IMG/VR virus record: IMGVR_UViG_3300024514_000018
Span: 1-30,757 of that record
Length of the DNA stretch: 30,757 nucleotides
Strand: one strand, 5' to 3'
DNA from: a virus
The notes beneath the pieces are model-generated. The model searched no databases. It was not told the origin of the DNA and worked only from the letters and a program-made list of their open reading frames with translations. Below, piece after piece: positions 24,996-30,757 of the stretch (its first letter is position 1; each line of letters opens with the position of its first letter). A program made the position numbers and the translations under genes.

Positions 24996-26399
24996 TTAAA
25001 CGTAACGAACTGCAACAACACCGCTACCTTCATTGCTTGTTAAGCGGCTCATAGCGATACGCATACTAGCAACGATAACACGGCGCTGGTTGATGACTTC
25101 GTCATCTGTGTCGATACGCATTGCACGATGGTTACCAACAACGAAGTTGCGTGGGTTAACCATAACGGCTAATGCATCGTTAGCAGCTGCACCTGTCATT
25201 TGTGCGCTAACAACAACTGGAGTTTGGGCGATTAAGCCAACTTGACCAGTAATTAGTGTGTTACGTGACTCACTGATCTTGTCTGTACTTTGGAAAGTAG
25301 CATCTTCTAGTAAGTCATAGTAAGCGGCCTGGCTAACGAACATGATTAGTTCGCTGGGCTCTAGACCCCAAACACCTAGTGCACGACGTGCAGCTTGGAA
25401 TTGTGTAAAGGTTAGTTTACCACCAACTGCAACTGTAGGACTTGCACTAGCAGCACCATCATAATATGCTAGACCATTGATACCAGCACTATATGTTGTG
25501 GCACCAACGTCATTACCTAGGAGCATAGACTTGTCTAGTGTCTTAGCCATACGACGTGTGATTGCATCACGGATAATAGGTACTAGAGCGATAAGGCCAT
25601 CTTCCTCTTCTTCAAAGGCGATGTATTCCTTAGTAGCTAGTTTAGCGCTGCTGATTTCAATGTCTTTTAGCGCATGTGTACGAGCTGTACCACTGCTAGC
25701 TGCAGCACCAAAATCGCTATTTGCTACCCAGGTTGCATCAGCACCAGCATCTGGATTGATAGGCAGCTTCATAAAAGGCTGTGGCATTGCAATCTGACGG
25801 ATTGTACCAGCAACAACTAGCTGACGACGAATCTCGTTTTCCATGTTGGTACTAACTTCTAATTCCCAAGTTTGACTTGGTAGGCGAACTGCACCACCTG
25901 CTCCACCGCCGCTACCTGCAGCACCAGCTGTACCACCACTAGCGTACTTTTGTACTAGGCTCTTGGCATACTTGGTTTCTTCGATAGGCTTTTTAGTGAT
26001 CTTGCTGATAAACACAGCAGCTTCTTTTTCTGCATATGTAGCACCACCATCACCGCTCTTAACATCACTAAACTGCATACGGCTCTTTTGAATAGCTTCC
26101 AACTCAGCAGCTTTCTCACGTAGTGCACTCTCTAGGCCTTCTAGGGCGCTCTTGTGGCTTTCGGCTTGCTCGGCTAAGCGCTTTTCAACTTCAGCTAATA
26201 GCTTTTCTGCACCTGTGTCAACTGTTTGAACTGCGCTAACAGCAGCCTTAATTTTAGCTTGTAGCTGTGCTTCTTCATCGGCTTTACGCTGCAATTCTTC
26301 AGCAGCTTTAGTTTGAGCCTCTACAACAGCGCGTGCTGTTTCAGCAGCAGCCTTAGCAGCAGCGTCGGCCAATAATTTTTCTAACTCTTTTGGATCCAT
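24996..26399 (-). CDS. Possible separate capsid protein from internal start
   Basis: Inside the fused gene an in-frame ATG at 26399 (MDPKELEKLLADAAAK) is preceded by AAGGA at 7 bases, a good ribosome site. It would give a 467-residue protein of delta domain plus capsid domain, like a normal HK97-type precursor. Internal starts would supply many capsid subunits per protease-linked subunit, a ratio a shell needs. The gene sequence allows both products. Whether both are made is unknown. Confidence 0.6.
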   Translation of the reverse strand: MDPKELEKLLADAAAKAAAETARAVVEAQTKAAEELQRKADEEAQLQAKIKAAVSAVQTVDTGAEKLLAEVEKRLAEQAESHKSALEGLESALREKAAELEAIQKSRMQFSDVKSGDGGATYAEKEAAVFISKITKKPIEETKYAKSLVQKYASGGTAGAAGSGGGAGGAVRLPSQTWELEVSTNMENEIRRQLVVAGTIRQIAMPQPFMKLPINPDAGADATWVANSDFGAAASSGTARTHALKDIEISSAKLATKEYIAFEEEEDGLIALVPIIRDAITRRMAKTLDKSMLLGNDVGATTYSAGINGLAYYDGAASASPTVAVGGKLTFTQFQAARRALGVWGLEPSELIMFVSQAAYYDLLEDATFQSTDKISESRNTLITGQVGLIAQTPVVVSAQMTGAAANDALAVMVNPRNFVVGNHRAMRIDTDDEVINQRRVIVASMRIAMSRLTSNEGSGVVAVRYV

Positions 26400-26984
26400 G
26401 TTCCATTCCTTTTTGGTTTCGCTATTTGCGTTTGTAGAGGACTCTAGCCCTTTAGCTGATTCGCTAACATCTGCAAATTGCTGTTTAAATAACTCGAACT
26501 CTTGGGCACTATCAAATGCCTTGGCTAAACTAAATAATGTGTTTTGATTTGCAGGTACACTAACTACACTGATTTCGTGCAGTTCTAGATCTTTAATCAT
26601 AAAGGTTTCACTGGCCTGCTCATACTCAGCATCCTTGACCCTAAACCCAATACTAAATGCGCTTAATATACCCTTTTTGATCAACTTGTAAATATCGCCA
26701 ACTTCACTGGGAATCTGTGCTTTAATCCACAGTCCATGCTCATCAGCTTTATAATCAACCATTTTGCCAATTGGCATTGTGTGATTATGATATGCTAAGA
26801 TGATTGGATTCTTCAGGTAGTTTACCATACCTGACTTCCAAACTCCTGCTGGCACTACATCGCCTTGACGATCCCGATCATTAGTAGAAGCATAACCTTC
26901 AATCATGATACTGTCATCGTCCTCGCCGGCAGCCTTGGCAGTAAACTTGCTGTCAAAATAGAGTACTTTGTTTTTTATATCCAT
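24996..26984 (-). CDS. Fused prohead protease, delta domain and major capsid protein
   Basis: The start at 26984 (MDIKNKVLYFDSKF) has an AGAGGAG site; the longer frame from 27044 overlaps the portal gene and lacks one. The 662-residue product has three parts. Residues 1-155 are an HK97-type prohead protease (S78/U35 family): IEGYASTNDRDRQGDVV, AYHNH (candidate catalytic His66) and LSAFSIGFR (candidate Ser111). Residues 197-305 are an Ala/Glu/Lys-rich coiled coil like the HK97 scaffold (delta) domain. After a Gly/Ala linker (349-366) comes an HK97-fold capsid protein (about 367-662; MENEIRRQLVVAGTIRQIAM, IDTDDEVINQRRVIV). Proteases of this family cut the delta domain away after assembly. Fusion places all parts in one chain, which would need self-cleavage. 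An internal start may also give a separate capsid protein. Confidence 0.92.
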   Translation of the reverse strand: MDIKNKVLYFDSKFTAKAAGEDDDSIMIEGYASTNDRDRQGDVVPAGVWKSGMVNYLKNPIILAYHNHTMPIGKMVDYKADEHGLWIKAQIPSEVGDIYKLIKKGILSAFSIGFRVKDAEYEQASETFMIKDLELHEISVVSVPANQNTLFSLAKAFDSAQEFELFKQQFADVSESAKGLESSTNANSETKKEWNMDPKELEKLLADAAAKAAAETARAVVEAQTKAAEELQRKADEEAQLQAKIKAAVSAVQTVDTGAEKLLAEVEKRLAEQAESHKSALEGLESALREKAAELEAIQKSRMQFSDVKSGDGGATYAEKEAAVFISKITKKPIEETKYAKSLVQKYASGGTAGAAGSGGGAGGAVRLPSQTWELEVSTNMENEIRRQLVVAGTIRQIAMPQPFMKLPINPDAGADATWVANSDFGAAASSGTARTHALKDIEISSAKLATKEYIAFEEEEDGLIALVPIIRDAITRRMAKTLDKSMLLGNDVGATTYSAGINGLAYYDGAASASPTVAVGGKLTFTQFQAARRALGVWGLEPSELIMFVSQAAYYDLLEDATFQSTDKISESRNTLITGQVGLIAQTPVVVSAQMTGAAANDALAVMVNPRNFVVGNHRAMRIDTDDEVINQRRVIVASMRIAMSRLTSNEGSGVVAVRYV

Positions 26985-26994
26985 CTTACTCCTC

Positions 26995-28167
26995 TTAGTT
27001 GCTAGGCCTACCACCCTCTGATGGATTGGCTGCTGAACCTGCAATGTTAGCAGGTATTCTTAGGGTATCATTTCCAGCTATGGTTGGATACCTTAATTCT
27101 ATTCTGGCTTCGTTAGGAGTTATAACGCCGCCGTTAACTAGTGTGCTATGATAAGCTGCTACGTCTTTTAATTCTGGCTGTAGTGCACTGACATTATTGG
27201 TTACTTCTGCCACGTCATATCCAAAATATCTTTCCACTGCGGAAACATATAACCTAACGATTGGCAGTACAGTTTCCAGGTAAAATAGTTTAAGATTAGG
27301 GGCAATGTTAGCATTGTTACCACCCTGCAATAATATAGGCGGTACACCTATGGTTGTCATTACGCGCTCGCTGTGGCGTGCAATAGCTTTATCAAAGTCT
27401 AGGTCTTGAAAGTCATTGTCCTGCAATTTAACAGGCTTCAATCCACTATCTAGAATAATTGGGCGACGTCCACCACTGCGCGGATTATATCGCTGTGCCC
27501 AGTACTGATAGGTTTTTTCTTTAGCAGCTTGTGACAGTGTATTTTCTGTGGTTAGTGCCATGCCAAATATAGCACCATTTTTAAAGAAGTTTTGCTGAAA
27601 CTCGTGCATGTTCCATAGTGTATCTATACTTTGACGCGCAGCCGATAACCTGCTCTGCCCGCGATAGATACTCTCCGAATTTACATCACGAAAGTAGAAT
27701 ACTTCACTCTCGCGGAACAAAATTTCGCCATTATACTTATAGCCACTAATAAACGTTTTGCTGTCAGTTAATATTTCCACATTTTCTGCTGGCAGGTGAT
27801 ACATAAATGTACCATCAAAATGCACAAAGGCATTGCCGTCTAATAAGAAATCTGTGAATAAACTGCGGCGAAACTCCTGTGCACTCTGATAGGGATTTGG
27901 TCTAAAGTTAAGTAGTGTGTTTAGGGTCTTTTGACGTAATCCAGCTATTACACCTTCATGTTGTTTGTCTTTTATATCGTAATCAAGGCTAGCGCAAGCG
28001 GCAACTACCTTGTTAACACTAGTGTTTACACAGTCTATATCACGAAAGTAGAATCTATAGCTTATAGGCTGTGTACTACCTACACTACTACCCTCCCCTT
28101 CACTAATGCGTATTTGAGCAGGATTTAGTTTTTCAACTACCCACTCACGTAATCTTTCTAGTACCAT
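26995..28167 (-). CDS. Portal protein (HK97 family)
   Basis: This protein of 390 residues starts MVLERLREWVVEKL with an AGGGGA site located inside the end of the HNH gene (23-base overlap). The sequence shows the pattern of HK97-type portals. It has the RDIDCVNTSVNKVVAACASL opening and LLDGNAFVHFDG in the stem-to-wing part. ESIYRGQSRLSAARQSIDTL, ERVMTTIGVPPILLQGGNNAN and LKLFYLETVLPIV then follow in the expected order. Portals form the dodecameric ring at one head vertex through which DNA passes. Length is usual for the family (HK97 about 420). The protease gene starts 10 bases after its stop. Confidence 0.95.
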   Translation of the reverse strand: MVLERLREWVVEKLNPAQIRISEGEGSSVGSTQPISYRFYFRDIDCVNTSVNKVVAACASLDYDIKDKQHEGVIAGLRQKTLNTLLNFRPNPYQSAQEFRRSLFTDFLLDGNAFVHFDGTFMYHLPAENVEILTDSKTFISGYKYNGEILFRESEVFYFRDVNSESIYRGQSRLSAARQSIDTLWNMHEFQQNFFKNGAIFGMALTTENTLSQAAKEKTYQYWAQRYNPRSGGRRPIILDSGLKPVKLQDNDFQDLDFDKAIARHSERVMTTIGVPPILLQGGNNANIAPNLKLFYLETVLPIVRLYVSAVERYFGYDVAEVTNNVSALQPELKDVAAYHSTLVNGGVITPNEARIELRYPTIAGNDTLRIPANIAGSAANPSEGGRPSN

Positions 28168-28606
28168 CTAAGTCCCCTGTGAACTGTGCAAAATAGGAGC
28201 CATAGCTACTACCACGAAAATCTTGCTGACCACTTAAATATTTATTACGCTGCAATTCTATCCATTGCTGTTGTTTAGGTACAGAGCTAGGTATTGGTGA
28301 TTTACCATAAATTCCATGCAGTTGTACATGATGTTTGTTACACAAGGTAAAAACTAGATCATATATTTCCACACGGTGCTCTGCAATAAACTCATCACGA
28401 ATTGCTAGAACTTTTTCATCAGTACTAATATCATAACCTTTTTTATTTACCCACGCTTCTAATAAATATGTAAGGCTGTGTAGATGATGTAATTCAAGTT
28501 CTTTTTGGCTTTCACAAATATAGCAGTGAGATTGCTTTTCATATGCGCTTTTAGCTTTGTCTCGTATATGCTTTATTGGTATACGTTTATTAGTATTTAC
28601 TGCCAT
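28145..28606 (-). CDS. HNH nuclease
   Basis: This protein of 153 residues starts MAVNTNKRIPIKHIRDKAKS. It has the zinc-binding HNH layout: HCYIC (Cys28, Cys31), LELHHLHSL (His40, His41) and FTLCNKHHVQLH (Cys89, His92, His93). HNH proteins encoded beside terminase genes are part of the packaging machine in many HK97-like phages, so a role in DNA cutting during packaging is possible. It could also be a free-standing homing endonuclease, given the GIY-YIG gene next to it. The gene follows a consensus promoter but has only a weak ribosome site (GGAA at 11 bases). Its end overlaps the portal start. HNH fold is fairly sure; the packaging role is inferred. Confidence 0.8.
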   Translation of the reverse strand: MAVNTNKRIPIKHIRDKAKSAYEKQSHCYICESQKELELHHLHSLTYLLEAWVNKKGYDISTDEKVLAIRDEFIAEHRVEIYDLVFTLCNKHHVQLHGIYGKSPIPSSVPKQQQWIELQRNKYLSGQQDFRGSSYGSYFAQFTGDLDGTRKIT

Positions 28607-28631
28607 AAAATATTATTCCACGATTTTAGCT

Positions 28632-28661
28632 ATTATAACTTAAAAGATACAAAAATGTCAA
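28632..28661 (-). promoter_or_regulatory. Near-consensus sigma70 promoter for the head genes
   Basis: On the minus strand TTGACA (28661-28656), an 18-base spacer and TATAAT (28637-28632). The predicted start near 28625 gives a leader of about 19 bases before the HNH gene. The -35 box overlaps one arm of the 17-bp inverted repeat. Confidence 0.85.
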
Positions 28662-28703
28662 GTAGTAAATTTTACTTTGCTACTAATAAAATTTACTACT
28701 TGA
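28658..28703. repeat. 17-bp perfect inverted repeat between divergent promoters
   Basis: The arms TCAAGTAGTAAATTTTA (28658-28674) and its exact complement (28687-28703) are separated by 12 bases. Each arm overlaps part of a -35 box: TTGACA of the minus-strand promoter and TTGAAA of the plus-strand promoter. The arrangement suits an operator that controls both, or a strong hairpin in a read-through transcript from the terminase gene. Confidence 0.85.
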
Positions 28704-28728
28704 AAATTTTTAATCATTCCTGTAAAAT
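28700..28728 (+). promoter_or_regulatory. Sigma70-type promoter for the GIY-YIG gene
   Basis: TTGAAA (28700-28705), 17 bases and TAAAAT (28723-28728), with TG directly before the -10 box. The gene starts at 28761 with AGAGGA (28747-28752) eight bases before it. The promoter points away from the head genes and would produce RNA antisense to the terminase end if it read through. Confidence 0.75.
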
Positions 28729-28760
28729 GGATTATATAAACTTTTTAGAGGACTAGTACA

Positions 28761-29462
28761 ATGACAGTTGGCATTTATAAATTAAATTTTTGTGGAACTA
28801 ATAAAGTATACATAGGGCAATCTATAGATATTGAGCGCAGATATATTAGCCATAAAACTTCGCTAAAAAATCAAAAAAGCAGAAAAAAATTACAGCAAGC
28901 TTACAATGAATTTGGTATGCCAAACTTAGAAATTTTGGTTGAATGTACTGTTGATGAATTAGATTCTATAGAAGAAGAAGCTATTGCAATATATGATTCT
29001 GTAAATAATGGGTTTAATGCTTTTAAAAGTTTTACAAATAGACAGGATTTATATGGTGAAAATGCCGGCAACGCAAAATATAGTAATGACTTAATTATAG
29101 AAGTTTTTCACTATCTTGTAGATAATAAATTAACTCATAGAGAAATTATAGAAATAACAGGTATTAGCCGCGGAGCATTAGCAGATGTTTCTAGTGGCGC
29201 ATCACATAGTTGGTTAAAAAATTTGTATCCAGCAGAATATAAATTACTTTTAGAGTTAAAGGGTACTAAGAGAAAGGTTGCGAAAAATATTAAAACTACA
29301 GGTTATCCTCAAATAATAAGTCCTGATAATATTATTTATGACATTAAGCCCAGTCTTAGGGGTTTTTGTAGAGAGCATAATTTAAACCACGGCTCATTAG
29401 GCGAAGTATTGCGTGGACATAAAAAACAATACAAAGGCTGGAAAGTACCCTATACTACATAA
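28761..29462 (+). CDS. GIY-YIG homing endonuclease
   Basis: This protein of 233 residues is the only plus-strand gene. The N-terminal GIY-YIG nuclease domain shows GIY (residues 4-6), YIG (17-19), a catalytic-type arginine in DIERRYIS (Arg26 or Arg27) and a glutamate cluster in SIEEEAIAIY (about 71-73). The middle may hold a helix-turn-helix (HREIIEITGISRGALADVSS). The end (SLRGFCREHNLNHGSLGEVL, then GHKKQYKGWKV) is a NUMOD-like DNA-binding module common in free-standing phage homing enzymes. It has its own promoter and ribosome site, and its last 13 bases overlap the terminase 3' end tail to tail. It is probably a selfish element inserted between the terminase and HNH genes. The codon use is more A-rich than its neighbours. 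Confidence 0.93.
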   Translation: MTVGIYKLNFCGTNKVYIGQSIDIERRYISHKTSLKNQKSRKKLQQAYNEFGMPNLEILVECTVDELDSIEEEAIAIYDSVNNGFNAFKSFTNRQDLYGENAGNAKYSNDLIIEVFHYLVDNKLTHREIIEITGISRGALADVSSGASHSWLKNLYPAEYKLLLELKGTKRKVAKNIKTTGYPQIISPDNIIYDIKPSLRGFCREHNLNHGSLGEVLRGHKKQYKGWKVPYTT

Positions 29463-30739
29463 CTGTATAGTGCATAACGAACAGCATCAGCCATGTGACT
29501 GTACTCGTTGTGTTTAGGACGTTCACGCGCTAAATTTTCGCGGTTATCCCACTGATAAGCATCTAGCATAGCTATAACGTGGTGACAATTTCTGTGTACC
29601 CTAAATCTGCCTTGCTGGACTAGTGTTTGCACGTATGCAATGCCTGCAAGTACGTCTTTTTTAGCTTTAGTAGTAGCAATATCGTAGTTGTAAGCTAGGT
29701 CAGCAGCAAATTGTGCTGCTGCACTATCAATAAATACAGTTTGTATACTCCAACTATCTATCATTCTATGAAAATGTTCGGCATGTTCTCTAGTAGTACG
29801 CTCTGGCTCCAAATAATCTTCTACAGCATAAAAACAGTCGGTATTATAGTCGTATATTATGTTAACCCAGGCAGTGGCATCCTTGTATCCTACATCTACA
29901 CCAGCAATAGCTTCACCGCGCAGGTCTGGTAGTTGGTCTAGGATATACTCAGGCTTAAACCCTTCATAAATTTGGCCTAAGTAACTAGTAAAACTTGCCA
30001 TATATTCCTGCTCAAACTCCGACTTCGACATGGATCTACGTGCTTCATCAACATCCGACTGTGCCATGCGGCTATTCTCCGAATAATCTGCCTGCAAACT
30101 AACCCACTCTGGAAAGTTAGGGTCAAATCCACGCGACCAGAACTTTGAAAACCAGTTGTTTTTACCACGTGGTGTGCTAATAAATATGGCTTTTGCCGAT
30201 GGTTTGTCTAGTGTAGGGCGTAAGGCAATGTTAAATGCGTCCTCGCCATGCTCACTAAGTGCAGCCTCGTCGAATATTATAAGGTCATAACTACGACCAA
30301 CTGTTGAATCCACTGTGCTAATAGATCCCATTCTGATAGTTGATCCATTGCTGAGCTCAATAATCTTGTCCTTGAGGTTATCACGGGTTACTTCCAGGTC
30401 AAAATGCTTGATTAACCTACGCTGCAGCTCAAAACTGATTGCACTCAAATTATAGTTAGGGCTAATGATAAGTACATTACTGTTGGGTACTAGTGTAACC
30501 AGCTGACCTATAACATTGGCTATGTATGTTTTGCCCAATCGTCTGGCAAGTGCAGCACAGATAAACCTATACTGTGGATCATTAACACTATTGATTAGTG
30601 CGATTTGGGGCCTGTTGATGGTATCGTATAGATTTAAGAGTCGTAAGTAGTTGTCGATAGGCAGTTTGATAAATCGCTTGGTAGGATCAAACTCCTTAAT
30701 GTACTCTGTTTCTACGTTATTTCTGCTTACTACGAGCAT
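29450..30739 (-). CDS. terL: Terminase large subunit
   Basis: This protein of 429 residues has an ATPase domain with Walker A ARRLGKTY (65-72), Walker B DLIIFDE (152-158) and the coupling motif STPRGK (188-193). Its nuclease domain shows VDVGYKD (Asp282), VFIDSAA (Asp338) and HMADAVRYAL (Asp418), the three-acid RNase H-like site. It drives DNA into the portal and cuts the genome. The start at 30739 is chosen because a stop lies just upstream in frame; the ribosome site is weak (GGAA). The small subunit is expected to the right of the window. The 3' end overlaps the GIY-YIG gene by 13 bases on the opposite strand. Length is typical for this family. Confidence 0.96.
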   Translation of the reverse strand: MLVVSRNNVETEYIKEFDPTKRFIKLPIDNYLRLLNLYDTINRPQIALINSVNDPQYRFICAALARRLGKTYIANVIGQLVTLVPNSNVLIISPNYNLSAISFELQRRLIKHFDLEVTRDNLKDKIIELSNGSTIRMGSISTVDSTVGRSYDLIIFDEAALSEHGEDAFNIALRPTLDKPSAKAIFISTPRGKNNWFSKFWSRGFDPNFPEWVSLQADYSENSRMAQSDVDEARRSMSKSEFEQEYMASFTSYLGQIYEGFKPEYILDQLPDLRGEAIAGVDVGYKDATAWVNIIYDYNTDCFYAVEDYLEPERTTREHAEHFHRMIDSWSIQTVFIDSAAAQFAADLAYNYDIATTKAKKDVLAGIAYVQTLVQQGRFRVHRNCHHVIAMLDAYQWDNRENLARERPKHNEYSHMADAVRYALYSYVV

Positions 30740-30757
30740 GGATGAGTTCCGCTAGTG

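Noticed and set aside
28505-28756. Plus-strand 83-codon frame rich in aromatic residues
   Set aside because: It is antisense to the HNH gene start and covers the divergent promoters; there is no ribosome site, and the composition is that of antisense AT-rich DNA.
29455-29480. Inverted repeat CTATAC/GTATAG at the terL and GIY-YIG convergent ends as terminator
   Set aside because: Only 6 bp, AT-rich, and without a U-run on either strand.
1-30757. Diversity-generating retroelement, tRNA genes, integrase or attachment site
   Set aside because: No reverse transcriptase, cloverleaf-like sequence, recombinase or matching att-type repeat was seen in the window.

Overview
The window is a piece of a tailed bacteriophage (Caudoviricetes) genome. 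It holds most of the packaging, head, tail and tail-fibre region of a siphovirus with a long non-contractile tail: HK97-type terminase, portal and capsid genes are followed by lambda-type tail genes (tube, frameshifted G/GT chaperones, tape measure, M/L-like proteins, NlpC/P60-I-J tip). There is no sheath, baseplate wedge or phage RNA polymerase gene. The DNA is AT-rich. Shine-Dalgarno sites (AGGAGG, AGAGGA) and several near-perfect sigma70 promoters point to a bacterial host with an ordinary housekeeping sigma factor. The host cannot be named from the sequence. The beta-rich fibre modules and the VTGATTLSST repeat resemble fibre proteins common in phages of aquatic bacteria, which is only a weak hint. 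No integrase, repressor, replication, tRNA or CRISPR feature is visible.

All genes but one lie on the minus strand, so the operon reads right to left. (1) 30739-29450: terminase large subunit; the small subunit is probably just outside the window. (2) 29462-28607: a plus-strand GIY-YIG homing endonuclease whose 3' end overlaps the end of the terminase gene. It shares a divergent promoter region with the next minus-strand gene, and a perfect 17-bp inverted repeat there touches both -35 boxes. (3) 28606-24996: HNH nuclease, portal, and a prohead protease fused in frame to the scaffold (delta) domain and major capsid protein, with a good internal start for the capsid part. (4) 24919-20137: head-tail connector, an unrecognised 468-residue neck-region protein, tail terminator, tail tube, and the chaperone pair joined by a -1 frameshift at GGGAAAC. 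An intrinsic terminator ends this unit. (5) A consensus promoter restarts transcription for 20028-2125: tape measure (1628 residues), M-like and L-like proteins, a 2108-residue K-I-J fusion, a 120-residue protein and an 1805-residue putative adhesin. (6) A second terminator at about 2000 is followed by two tandem promoters. They drive a membrane-anchored coiled-coil protein, two small beta-rich structural proteins and a fibre protein cut by the window edge.

The genes together build the virion. Terminase (possibly with HNH) packages DNA through the portal into a capsid matured by the fused protease. Connector, neck and terminator proteins join the head to a tube whose length is set by the tape measure, with the G/GT chaperones assisting. 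The KIJ fusion forms the tip, and the Ig/Calx-beta-like and repeat-rich proteins probably bind the host surface.

The most notable points are the terminator-promoter relays with consensus sigma70 promoters inside a late-type operon, operator-like inverted repeats at those promoters, two multi-gene fusions (protease-capsid and K-I-J), and the cysteine-rich 1805-residue adhesin with an internal duplication. All family assignments come from reading motifs and gene order; no database search was run.
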